From Aedes albopictus (Eukaryota > Arthropoda > Insecta > Diptera > Culicidae), in NCBI RefSeq assembly GCF_035046485.1, contig NC_085138.1, forward strand, positions 7,563,409-7,627,408: 64,000 nt of DNA. The letters run 5' to 3'. Shown here one piece after another: positions 11,245 through 21,701 of the stretch. Under the pieces are notes generated by a model. It searched no databases and was not told where the DNA came from. It worked only from the letters and a program-made list of their open reading frames with translations. Every line of letters starts with the position of its first letter. Position 1 is the stretch's first letter. The position numbers were made by a program, and so were the translations under genes.

Positions 11245-11834
11245 TCAGTCCACTTCGTCCGGTCGGACGGGATGCGTCAACGGAATCACCGACTTCCGGT
11301 GAACGTCCCTCGAGCAGGCTTTCCTCATATCATACGCGTCCTCGTCCGGATCGCCCACGTAATACTCCAGCACGGTCCGATAGACGATGTAGCCCAGCTT
11401 GGTGTACATGTCGATGGCCACCTTGTTGCTGACCCGCACGAACAGATCCACAAAGTAGCACCGCTTCTTCTCCGAGACGTCCTCCAGGAAGTTCATCAGC
11501 GTGGCGGCCAGTCCCAACCGGCGGTAATCCGGCGAAACGGTCAGTGCCGTTACGTGGCCGTGCCAGTTTTCGGCGTGGCCGGCCGCTTTTCCCATGATGT
11601 AGCCCATGATTTCACCGCTCGGCGATTCGGCCACCTGGAAGTATTCCGGCCAGTGGGCCAGGTACTGCATGTAGAACGCTAGGCAGTAGGTTTCCGTCAG
11701 GGGATCAAGATTCCTGAAATTCATCACACGTTTAGGCATTGACTTAAAGGCGGATACGGACTAATGTACAAGAATACTCACACTTTGTTGAACTTGAACA
11801 TATCGTTGCAGGTGAAAGGGCGTAGAGTAGTCAT
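11245..11834 (-). CDS. Naa20: N-alpha-acetyltransferase 20, NatB catalytic subunit
   Basis: GNAT-fold enzyme that acetylates the N-terminus of nascent proteins starting Met-Asp, Met-Glu, Met-Asn or Met-Gln. It works at the ribosome with the auxiliary subunit NAA25. Two exons: 11834-11782 (MTTLRPFTCNDMFKF...) and 11713-11245. The intron has a GTGAGT donor and a TTTCAG acceptor, and the splice restores FNKVNLDPL. The predicted protein is 173 residues, close to the 178 of the human enzyme. The acetyl-CoA motif RRLGLA is at residues 82-87. Strongly conserved family blocks are YLAHWPEYF (35-43), HGHVTAL, FVDLFVRVSN and PDEDAYDMRKA near the C-terminus. The gene converges on crn, with 356 bp between the stop codons. 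ATTAAA at 11186-11191 (minus) could be its poly(A) signal. No frameshift or missing key residue is seen. Confidence 0.95.
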
Positions 11835-11984
11835 TTTTATAGGTTTTTGCCGTAAAAATACCAGAATTCGGTGAATTTCCGTCTGCTCTGAAACTGAACC
11901 GCAAAAATGCTTCCCGCAGGCTGCGACAAAAACAACAACAAAAGCCGTCGTGACAGCAGCGTCTGTCAAAGGATAGGGATGTCC

Positions 11985-12137
11985 AATAGAGCTTGCTGAC
12001 GTTTGTTCACCTTTCTCTTTCAAACATGCAGGCGAAATAGAATTTGTTGTCATCAGGAAAGGTTTCCCGATGAAAACAAATCCTATCCCGCCTGCATGCA
12101 TGAAAGAGAGAGTTGAATAAACGTCAGCAAGCTCTAT
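11985..12137. mobile_element. palindromic MITE upstream of Naa20
   Basis: A 153-bp foldback. The ends AATAGAGCTTGCTGACGTTT and their inverse are followed inward by imperfectly paired CTTTCTCTTTCA and TGAAAGAGAGAG and by GCAGGCG and CGCCTGC. A possible 4-bp duplication TGTC borders it. It lies about 150 bp upstream of the Naa20 start codon, so within or close to its promoter. Confidence 0.65.
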
Positions 12138-12639
12138 TTGTCAATTTTTTTTTGCACGGAAAACTAAAACTAGGGGTAGTGGGGGTAATGTGGACAGGGG
12201 AAAATATTGAGAGTTTTTATTTACCTTCTTTAGCAGATACCCCAGTAAAAAAATACAGTAGAAAAACCGAACGTTGTATTGTAACAGTTGTTAAGTATCT
12301 TAACAATACAATAACAAAAAAAATTTTTCTTCAAATATAAAATTTTGCAAAACAATACATTACAATACTGTAAATAAATTGTTCTAAATACTGATACTAG
12401 GATTTTAATATACCTTACATTGCATGGTATATGTATGGTTTCAAACAATAAAATGTACTGTAAATATATTGTTTTTATTTGTAATTTCACTACTGGCTAA
12501 ACATTTAATCAAATGGTTTTGGAATGGTTCTCTTTCGTTATGTTGTATTGTTTTACATTACATAAACCATATAATGATATATTATCTTGGCATGTTGCAC
12601 TTGCTAATGGCATCTTAGACTTTCTAGCCAAACTAACCT

Positions 12640-13625
12640 GAAAACAATCTTGTACCGACTTTTCGAACCCTCTAAGCAGAATACCCTCTTTGAATGAGTG
12701 TAATCAGTTTCGTACCTTTTAATTCCGCCCTATATTGCTTATCCTTTGACAGATACGCGTATTTCGACTACCACTTGTAATCTTCCTCATTGTTAGTGAA
12801 AACAATGTTAAATAGAACTATTTTTGATAGTGCGGACTAGAACCTATCATGTTCAACATTTGTTCCGTACGGAACGAGTGTGATTAGCAAGTTTTCTGAC
12901 CGCCCCGGCAGATACAAGGAGTCTACGTGCCGTGTCCCACCCAACAGCATCAGCAACACCGCCGTCACCCAACCGAGCGATGCACTCACCCGAACGCAGC
13001 CCTCATATCGACCCACGCTTACTACGTCACTGGTAGAGAGTTCCGACACCGAGCGTGAGTGCTTCCAGTGAGTTCCCCGCAATCAGCATCATCGTCATTG
13101 CGGCACTCATTGCGTGGTTCATCCGCGAGTTCATCGCATAGCAGCGGTGACGACGGCAGCACACGCATCGCGAAGGTTCCACGTGCGTCTAGAACCGAGT
13201 CTAGAACATTCCGCGCACTTAGAGCATGTGGCGCGGTGCTATAAATACGTGACTGGTGCGCAGAGGCGAGTTAGTATTATTTTATCCGCCGCGTAGTTAA
13301 AATCGTTCCGTGATCCAAAAGTGAAGTGAATAGTCCTGTTCAACGACGCAGGTTGAACTTGCTCGAAGTTGCTGCATCCCGCTCTTACCCATTTGTCATC
13401 AAACGGGTAAGAGCGGGATGCAGCAACTTCGAGCAAGTTCAACCTAGGTCGTTGAACAGGACTAATGTGAACAGTAGTGTAGTGTAAAGTAAAAAGTGAA
13501 CAAAATAAAGTGCAGTGGTGATTAGCAGCAGAAAAACCCAGTGTCGGTTTCTTTCATTCCGAATTCCGTGATACAGTCCACCCGATCCGACCGGAGTTGG
13601 CCCCGGATACGCGCCAACAACATTA
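12640..13625. other. insertion in repeat family C, LTR/leader-like sequence
   Basis: Absent from the family C copy at 56 kb, so inserted here or lost there. It contains a TATAAATACG motif at about 13241, then a transcribed-leader-like segment that carries the hairpin at 13333-13462. The look (TATA motif, GC-rich part, leader) suggests a retrotransposon LTR, but no TSD or paired LTR was found. Confidence 0.35.
13333..13462. mobile_element. near-perfect 130-bp hairpin with TA flanks
   Basis: The arms 13333-13395 and 13400-13462 pair over about 63 bp with roughly three mismatches around a 4-base TCAT loop. The arms begin GTCCTGTTCAACGAC. TA borders both ends (13331-13332 and 13463-13464), so it reads as a complete palindromic MITE. 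Transcripts across it would form one long duplex. Confidence 0.8.
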
Positions 13626-13689
13626 TTAGAATGCGCTTTGGAAATTCTCCAGAGCGACTTGAACAACCCCTCATATAGAGTGTGGGCAC

Positions 13690-14490
13690 CGGTTTTGACC
13701 AGTCTAAGGGAAATAATTTTTATAAAAATAACCAATAATCCTATGAAAACAACCAATGTGCCAAATGAAAGGTTTCAATTTATATTTTGAAGGAAAAATG
13801 CAGAATTCAAGCCAATACTTGGATTTTTGTATTAAAAGTGGCACTGGCTAAAATAGATGCACTGCCGCAGTTTTGGCCTTATTCTTAAGCTTGGTTTCTA
13901 TTTTGGCCAATCACGTGTATTTCTCATGAGAGTGGCCAAATTAGAACCACCCTGGCCAAAATAGATATATTATGGTGTGGCATACCAGTTGAACACCCTA
14001 CGCGCAGAGATGCAAGTCGCCAGCATTCGATCATCATCGAACACCGCGACCCGATCGCGACAATTCTATTCAGGCACCGGACACCATCAGACATCGCGAC
14101 TCAGCGACGTCGCGACGCGCGACCGCGAATGGTCGTCGGCGTCACAAAGGCGCTAGCCAGTTTGGCACGAGAGACCACGCTGCCGACGACCGTCCTCTTT
14201 CGCATCGCAGCAATCGAACAGTGAACACGTGTCACAACAACACGCCCCTCGGTAAGTTGCAGTCAGCTAAAACTACAGTGCAGAAATTCACATATGGGAG
14301 CTGATTTTTTAGGGAAATATTTTTTTTCCAATTTTTAATCAAAATGTGTGGTTTACACAACTGTAATAATCATATTGTATTAGGATCTACTAGTAAAAAA
14401 ATAAATTAACGCCGATTTAGATCGCAACAGGCTCAATACCGCACTATGGCCAAAACTCCGGACTGGCCTAAACTGAAGCTTCTACCCTAT
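13690..14490. other. second insertion in repeat family C
   Basis: Not present in the matching 56-kb copy. It holds inverted TTTTGGCC-containing motifs at 13845-13975 and a GC-rich block at 13990-14260 that ends in a donor-like CGGTAAGT. No protein is recognised. Confidence 0.3.
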
Positions 14491-14575
14491 AGGATATAGG
14501 ATCGCCCACGTCTAAGTCTGAGTTAAGGTATGAGTAGTTTCTGATTGCATTAACAGTTGAAGCTTAGGCTCCCAT

Positions 14576-14818
14576 CTTGGGGCAAGACACTGTGCTGGAG
14601 AGTACATTTTCCTTCACAGAGTTGCTCAGAATTCCTCCGGATTGCTCCCGTTTTTGGGAGTTGCCAGATTCATCGCAAAATCAAAACAATATTGCCCGAT
14701 ATCTCGCCTTTCTTGCAGTTTTAGGGATGTTTTTCAACAAATTTCGTCGATCATTGGTGAAAAGAGTTACTCAGAATTTCTCAGAGTTACTCGTGTTTGC
14801 ACAGTGTCTTGCTCCTAG
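14576..14818 (+). mobile_element. MITE family B, copy 3 (8-bp TSD)
   Basis: Same family as the elements at 4.2 and 5.0 kb. The perfect 8-bp duplication GCTCCCAT (14568-14575 and 14819-14826) flanks it, interrupting repeat family C. The 56-kb copy of family C carries a single, empty GCTCCCAT site. Confidence 0.88.
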
Positions 14819-15005
14819 GCTCCCATGCCCCAATTGGATTTTGCAAACTTTGAGCGGCATGATGGAATTAAGCCGAGCACGCTAAGTATTATTAGACCAC
14901 TAATGTAGTAACGAGGTACATAAGTATCATTACAGCGTGCTTAACCATTACTGCAATATGGAGGCTCCAGTTTGATTCAAGTTTGAAACACATAGCAACC
15001 CAGGC

Positions 15006-15476
15006 AACTACTAAGCACTGTTCAAGAGCACCTTTAACGGTGCGCTTCTATAGCCCGTTTGGCAGCCTTCCATCATTGCAGCAAACTTTACCGGTCGCTG
15101 CTGGATGCGCTCGCAAAATAGTAGCGCTATGGGTGGGTGACCAAATATAGTAGCGGGACAGTTGCGCTGCTAAAAAAGTTATGGAAATATGACAGCCCTC
15201 CCGATACGAACCAGGGTGACTAATTTGATTACTACCGGTGTGGAAAAGAGTGGTTAAGTCAAAATAGTAGCGCTGCGCGGGTTGCTCGAATAGTAGCCGC
15301 CGTTAATGTTGCTCTAAGCATTGTAATGGTCATTGAACAGCTTTTCAGTGCTAAAAAACTATATAAGTATCACTAATGCTTATAGGCACTATAAACAGTA
15401 AGAACTACAATTAGCCCTCCATGCTTATATGAAGCCTACAAGCTGTAAAGAAGTTTGTCAGTGCTGTCACAAACTA
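15006..15476. other. intergenic; short AATAGTAGC repeats
   Basis: Nothing coding. The motif (A)ATAGTAGCG recurs at about 15117, 15147, 15262 and 15290, suggesting a small repetitive element without clear ends. Confidence 0.3.
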
Positions 15477-15675
15477 GCCAATGACCGACGAAATTTGTTG
15501 AAAAACACCCCCAAAACTGCAAGAAAGGCGAGATATCGGGCAATATTGTTTTGATTTTGCGATGAATCTGGCAACACCCAGGCAAAAACGGGAGCAATCC
15601 GGATGAATTCTGAGCAACTCTGTGAAGGAAAATGTACTCTCCAGCCTAGTCTCCAGCACAGTGTCTTGCTCCAAG
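15477..15675 (-). mobile_element. MITE family B, copy 4, truncated
   Basis: Inverse orientation of family B. The right-hand end CACAGTGTCTTGCTCCAAG is present, but the other end is missing and the copy starts at CCAATGACCGACG. No duplication is visible, as expected for a truncated copy. Confidence 0.75.
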
Positions 15676-15689
15676 GTTCGCACCGAACA

Positions 15690-15900
15690 AAAAGAAATCC
15701 CCCATACAAACTTTGAATGCATTTAAAAAAAAATCCCGGCCAACAAAAATGGATGGAGATTCCAATTATGGAATAATCTGAATATCTGAATACCCCTATG
15801 TGGTGGATGCAGTTGAAATCGCAATGTTTAATTCACAATTCCAACTGCATCCACCACATTACGACACCCTAAAGAACCCAATTGACGTTAAATGAATGCA
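15690..15900 (+). repeat. decayed repeat family A copy containing a small hairpin
   Basis: The stretch from CCCATACAAACTTTGAA to CTAAAGAACCCAATTGACG is a diverged version of the family A right half. It is interrupted at 15798-15860 by a hairpin whose arms read ATGTGGTGGATGCAGTTG and its inverse. Confidence 0.45.
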
Positions 15901-16060
15901 AAATTTATTCAACTGTTCATTTGGGCTAACGCACCGTTTTGACGGATAGCGGAGCGATAACTGCAAAACTGTTGCACTTACCGGACTTGCAGTTAAAAAG
16001 CATTGCAGTTAAACCGTTTGCACCGACCGAACGTCTACTGTAGTTCCTTTTTGTTCACTG

Positions 16061-16270
16061 TTGAACCACCGAGTACATTTTTCACCCTGGAGTCCCCCGA
16101 TCACACCTTCAAAAGGTTATGGTCCCAGCGCGAAGGATCTATCCTGCAACATTCCGTTGCTGAAGGGAAGCGGAGCAGACTTCCAGAATTGGAGCTACCG
16201 CGTACGCCTGTTCCTTGAAGCCACGGGCGTTGCGGATGTGCTGACGAAGGAGGCACCGGCATCGGAAGCA
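16061..16270 (+). pseudogene. Ty1/copia-type gag fragment
   Basis: The open frame contains LLKGSGADFQNWSYRVRLFL followed by EATGVADVLTKEAP. This matches the N-terminal Gag pattern of copia-superfamily retrotransposons (a 'FxNWxxRxRxxLE' layout). About 70 residues survive. Downstream the frame runs into minisatellite and no protease, integrase or RT follows, so this is a 5' remnant. The preceding 15950-16060 may be the element's leader. Confidence 0.6.
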
Positions 16271-17960
16271 GAAAGGATTCCACGAGGAGTTTCTTTTGCA
16301 ATTCCTCCATGATTTGATTGTGGGATTTATCTAGGACTTTCTTTTGTAATTCCTCCAGGAGTCTGGAATGCCTTCAATACTTTCTTCTGGGATTCCTCCA
16401 GTTTTTGGTGATTCCTCATGGGGTGCCTTCTGAGATTCCCCGAGGAGCTTACCAAGAATTTCCTCAGCTCACTCAAGCATTCCTCCAGGAGTACGCCGGG
16501 AATTGCTTCAGGAGTTTCCAGGATTCGTTTAGGAGGAAATTTCTCCAGGAATATCCCAGGAATCCCTCCATGGATTCCCTACGAATGTCACGGGAATTCC
16601 TTTAGAAGCATTCCTGCAGAAATTGTGATAGAATTCCTCCAGGATTTCCCTGGGAATTTCTTCATGATTCAACGGGGAATAACTACACATAAATTATCCG
16701 AAAATTCCCCCCAGAATTTCCATGAAATTTAGTTCAGGAATTTCCCTAGGAAATTTCTCCAGGAGATCCTTGGTGATCCTCCAGGAATTCCACGAGAATT
16801 CCTCTAGGAGATCCTCGGGAATTCCTCTAGGAGATTCTCGGGAATTCCTCCATCAATTCTTCGGGAATACCTGCAGGAGTTTCCAGACAATTTCTACAGA
16901 AGTCCCTGAGAGTTTATCCCGGAGCTCCAGGATTTCCTGGGAATCCCTTCAGGAGGTCCACGAAAATTCCTGTAAGAGTTTCTAGGAAACTCCTCCAGAA
17001 GATCCTCGGGAAATATTCCTGTAGATCATTGGGAACTCCTGCAGTAGTTCACTGGAAATTCCTCTAGGAATTCCTTCAGGAGATCCTTGGGAATTCTTCC
17101 AGGAGTTCCTAGGAATTCTTCCAGGAGATTCGTGAGAATTCATCTAACCAGAAGTTTCTGGAGAATTCCTCCAGGATATCTTCGGGAATTCCTCCTAGAG
17201 ATCCTCGAGAATTCCTCCAGGAGTTTCTCGGGAATTTCTGCAGGAGTTCTATCGGAACTCCTCCAGGAGTTCCTCGAAAATTTCTCTCGGAGTTCCTCGA
17301 GAATTCCTCCAGAAGATCCTTGGCGATCCTTCAGGGATTTCGCGAGAATTCCTCCAGGAGAATCTCGACAATTTCGACAGGAGTTCCTAGGAAATTCTTC
17401 CAGGAGTTCCTAGGAAATTCCTCTAGGAGTTCCGCAGACATTCCTCACCGAGAATTTCTCCAAGAGTTCATCTGGAATTCCAGTAGGAATTCATCGGGAA
17501 TCCCTCCAAGAACTTCTAAAAGAGTTTTTTGGGAATACCTCCAGGAGTTCCTCGGGACTTCATCCAGCAGTTCCTCGGGAATTGCTCCTGTAGTTCCTCG
17601 GGTATTTCTCCAGGAAATCCTCGGAAATTCCTCCAGGAGATCATCGGGAATCCTTTCAGGAATGCCTGTTTCAGTGTTTCTCGGAAATCCCTCCAAGAAT
17701 TCTACGGAGTTCCTCGAGATTTTTTCCGCCAGTTCTTCAGGAATTGCTCTAGGTTCCCTGCAAACCTACTCCAGGAGTTCCCCGGGAATTCCCGAGGATT
17801 TCTCGAAGGTATTCATACAAACATCCAGATAAATTTCTGATAAACTCTAGAAGAATCCCCAATAAAATGCGAGAAAAATTCTCTAGGAACTCATTGAGAA
17901 ATTCTCTAAGAATTCCTGCAGAAATTCCCAAACAACCCCTGGTGGTATACTTGAGAATTT
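16270..17960 (+). repeat. GGAATTCCTCCA minisatellite array (1.7 kb)
   Basis: Diverged tandem units of about 12 + 12 bases, typified by GGAATTCCTCCA and GGAGTTCCTCGG. The ~24-bp period is 8 codons, so it gives long spurious frames (for example 17320-17832 with recurring EFLGNSSR-like peptides). Other arrays of the same family lie near 20.6, 24.1, 32.8, 41.2, 53.5 and 63.4 kb. Confidence 0.85.
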
Positions 17961-19250
17961 CCTGTAGAGATTTTCGAGGAACTAACTTTCGGCTAACTTT
18001 TTCTCCCAAAATTCGACGCAAAGCCAACTACGACCTCGCACTGACTGGAGTGCTTTGATCCTGTTTACATAACGGCGACGTCTCCTAGTCCACTTGAGGC
18101 GAGTTTGTCGGTTTGATTTCCGATCCAAAAACCAACAGTGGGCCGTTTTGCAAAACAAAAACAACCGTAGACGCCGCCCCGTGATGGATGGGAAATTAAA
18201 CTTTTTGGATAAATATTTTCCTAGGGCCAAAGAGAGCGAAAATAACTGAAAGGACATCGCCGTCCGGTCGGTCGTCGGTCACGGTATTGCAATCCTTTAC
18301 CTTACCTATTGGCGAAAAAGAACAAACGGAATGGACAACGATCGCAAAACGTGCGGGTTCTTGAACAACATGAGGTCAAAAAATGTCACTGCCTGCTTGG
18401 TTGGGGTCTTAGGACCCGGCTGCCTGGCTTACTATGATGGACTGGACATCGTAAAGATTTTGCAATAAATGCTCACCGAAGGGATAGGCTTTTGCGGAGT
18501 TTTAATGCCAAATACGCAACCAGGTCCGGGATGAACGGCCGAACGGGTCCAAGACCGCACGCTGGGCAGTAAAACAACAAAGAACAGTTGGAAAATGGCA
18601 AAAGTAAAGTTAATGATTAATGAAAAAGGGGTTGTGCGGCAGTAAAAAGAGTTAAGAGTCGCAATATGCAAATATTTTGTGAAACTGACCGTTTTCGGTA
18701 ATGCCTTGTTTGCAGCTAGAAGAGAAAGGGTAACATTCAGTGTGCGAGGCCAATAAAATTCTTCGGCCTTACAACATTTGCAGAAGGTCAATTGAGTTTA
18801 TTAGCAGTATCTTTCGGCTAGGTATTTCTTGCATGAGCGCAAATCGCTAAGGATTTTTGCGACACTTTGTAAAGGATGGGATGCAAAATGGACATCATTA
18901 TTGCCTATCTTCACAGGAGGCTCGTGCGCTGGCCAAAGAGGGATAATCCTTTCTCCGAATCCGTGCGATGTGTGACCCGACGAAAAAGGTACCATTTCAA
19001 TTCTAGTTCTGTATCTCACTTTGCTTTCGTTTTTCAACCAGTCAAAAATACGCTGTAGGTGATATGTATTTCGAATATTACGTTATTTCAGACCCTCTCT
19101 GCCAGTCTTGTATACAACAGCTTTCACATACATGGAGACTTTTTTGTATACAGTCAAAGAACCAACTTCCCGCCTATTGTGTTATACGTAAGTTGTGAAA
19201 TACGTGTTGCGAATCATCTATCTGAATATGCCTTCTCAAGGGCTGTTGGC
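17960..19250. other. no gene recognised
   Basis: Moderately complex, mostly non-repetitive sequence. The minus frame 17982-18257 is rich in Arg and Lys (WTRRRRRY) but matches nothing I recognise. The minus frame 18432-18791 also lacks domain features. It could be decayed retroelement leader or genomic spacer. Confidence 0.25.
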
Positions 19251-19254
19251 AATT

Positions 19255-19425
19255 GCAGTTCAGAAGGAATTTGTTAGAAATTTCTTGCCTGAATTGCTCA
19301 AGAAACCATTTTTCTTCGATCGCAGTACGCAGTTGCGAAGAAATTACAATTCAAATTTCAAATGGCAGTCACTCTGGAAAGTTTTTGCCAGGAATCGGTC
19401 AAGAACTTTCTCGGGGGTCGACACA
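19255..19425 (+). repeat. repeat family E, copy 1
   Basis: Shares TTCTTCGATCGCAGTACGCA and flanking text with 53325-53475 (+) and, inverted, with 36325-36520. It has no coding role. The 53-kb copy abuts a minisatellite array directly. Confidence 0.6.
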
Positions 19426-20589
19426 TACACAGCCATTCATTTAAAGAATCCTGGAAAATGATAGCATCGACTATTTCTATCATTTTTCTTATCATTATCA
19501 ATGCTTGCAGTACATCGGAGATGCAGGCCTATTGTGCAGCATCTTTTTGTGGATATTGATGGGTTATGTTCACCATAGGTGGATTAAATCGTTTTTTTTT
19601 TCATCAAATGCTGTGTCTGGCTGTCTAAGGATGTCACTGCTTTTGTTCTCTGCATCTGATAGTAAAAAACAATTGAAGTGTCGAATATTCAAAAAACCGA
19701 TTTGATCCACCTATGGTGAACAAAACCCTTCTTACACTTATTAAATTAATTTAATTATTTTTGTATTACAGGCGTACCTCGATAGTACGTACCCTCGATA
19801 GTGCGTACATTTTGCCTCGATAGTACGTATACCAAAATTTAGTTAATTTTTAATCTACAAAAATGAGTTCGAATCATAAGTGTATAGATGTATAGCAGAG
19901 ACTTCGATACTATGAATTTATGTTATGCTGACTCCTATAACACGGATTTTCATTAAACAGTTTTAAAATGTATCGAAATGAAAGGTATGAATGAATACGT
20001 TTGATGTAATGATTGCAGTAATCTCCGCTTTATAGAGATATTTTCTGCCAGTCATAATATCTGGCATCATCATTCTGGCGTTACATCCCAACTGGGAGGA
20101 TTGCTTCTCAGCTTAGTGGTCTATAAGCACTTGCACAGTTATTAACTAAACGCTTTATCTACCAATAGAACGTTGTAATAAAATAAAAAGGCACCTGATG
20201 GTTCTATTTTGTGTGGTAATAAAAAAAAAATTCTGGGCGAAAAATGCTCTCCAAAACATAAATCAAACCCATCAAGTTACTTATCCAAACCATTGATTTC
20301 AGTTCACTTTCTTGTTATTTTTTTTTCGTTTTCCAACAATTAACTTTTTTGCGATATGAAAAATATTTGACAGTTTTCCATGAGTTTGGAAATTTAAACA
20401 ACTTTGAGTACCGTAGGGCACTGCAAGCCGCGGTTGCTAAGGAAAATTTTCTTAGTTTGTTTACGATTCGGACTTTAAAAAAAAATCACCTGCTCTCGGA
20501 TTAAAAAAAATTCGCCAGCTTATCATGAGTGGTTGCATATAATTCAAAATGTGGAGTATGCGTGCGTGTGCTATTTTATAACTGTGGCA

Positions 20590-21700
20590 TGGTGGCTCAC
20601 TTCATGGAGTTCCTTCTGGGATTCCACAAGAATTCCATCTGGGACTCCCCTCGTGGTTTGTCCACAAATATGTTCCAGAGCTTTCCTCTGGGATTCCGTA
20701 AGCTCTTAATGAGATTCTTTCGGAAGTTTATTTAGAATACCTTCAGAAGTTCCCTCTGGGGTTTTCCAGGAGTTTTTTTCTGAGATTCCTTAAGAGGTTC
20801 CGTCAAAAGCTCTTGCCAGGACATTTCCCGAGATTCTTCCAAAGATTCCTGGATGTCTGTAGAAATTAATTTCGAGATTCGTTCAGCATTACTCCTTCTA
20901 GGATTACCTTAGTATTTTTTCCTGAACCTCTTCTAGGTATTCCTTCCGTGGCTTCTCCACAAACTTATTCTAGAATCCCTCTAGGATTTATTTGGTTCTT
21001 CAGGGAGCTATCACTAAGTTGCTTTTTTCTGTATATATTCAAGGAAATCCTACAGGAACTACATGAGGAATTCCATAAACAAAATACTCAAAAAAAATTG
21101 TAGTAAACTCCAGGAGGATTTCCACTACAAACATCTGAAAGAATTCCAGAAGGATCTGCAGGAATTTCTGACGGAGCTCTTTTTTTTTGGTTTTTATTAT
21201 TGTGTTTGACGTAGCTCTTGGTAGAAACCAAAAAAGAGTCCCTAGATGATTCCTGGAAAGAGTTCTCGAAGAAATCCCGGAATCAGTTTCTGCAATAATT
21301 CCTAGAAGAAGCTCTAAGAGGAATCCCGGAAGAAGTTCCTGAAAAGTAATTCGTGCCAGTCGCCCAGAAGAAATTCCCGGAAGGAATTTCCGAAATAATC
21401 CTGGAAAAATCCCAAAAAGATGACCAGGTGAAATTATTGTAGGAATCCTAGAAGAAATACTTGAATCAGAAGTAGCTCCTGAAAAAAAACACCGGAAGAA
21501 GTTCCTGGAGACGAGAGGAATACTAATGAAGTTCTTGTCAGAGATATTGTAGGATTTCCGGAACGGTTTCAGAAGGAATTCCTGAAGAATTCCCAGAAGA
21601 CACTTCGGAAAGAATCTCGAATGAAATTCCAGGAATAAATCATTATGGATTGTTGCAAGGAGTTTTTGAAGAAATCTCGGTAAGAATTTCTGATACCATT
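20590..21700. repeat. minisatellite arms in opposite orientations
   Basis: From 20590 to about 20960 the units read on the plus strand (TTCCTCTGGGATTCC). From about 21040 to 21700 they read on the minus strand (GAATTCCAGAAGGA), continuing at 23806-23990 after the foldback insertion. The two arms would pair as a foldback. Confidence 0.65.
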
Positions 21701-21701
21701 T

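Larger units (their letters stand above)
12290..15005 (+). repeat. repeat family C, copy 1, interrupted by several insertions
   Basis: Blocks 12290-12635, 13630-13690, 14490-14575 and 14819-15005 match, in order, the inverse complement of 56130-56975. The intervening segments are insertions absent from the other copy. Matching landmarks include CAAATGGTTTTGGAATGGTT, AGAATGCGCTTTGG and TAGACCACTAATGTAGT. It has no coding capacity. The ends are not resolved, so the superfamily is unknown. Confidence 0.7.

Noticed and set aside
16061..16270. Copia element with full coding capacity
   Set aside because: Only about 70 Gag residues survive; the next kilobases are minisatellite with no integrase or RT.
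17320..17832. Long open frame with Ser/Gly/Pro-rich repeated peptides
   Set aside because: It lies wholly in the minisatellite, whose 24-bp period keeps frames open on both strands. The same holds for frames at 32933-33364, 33330-33617, 34516-35262, 35504-35851, 53320-53745 and 54216-54607.
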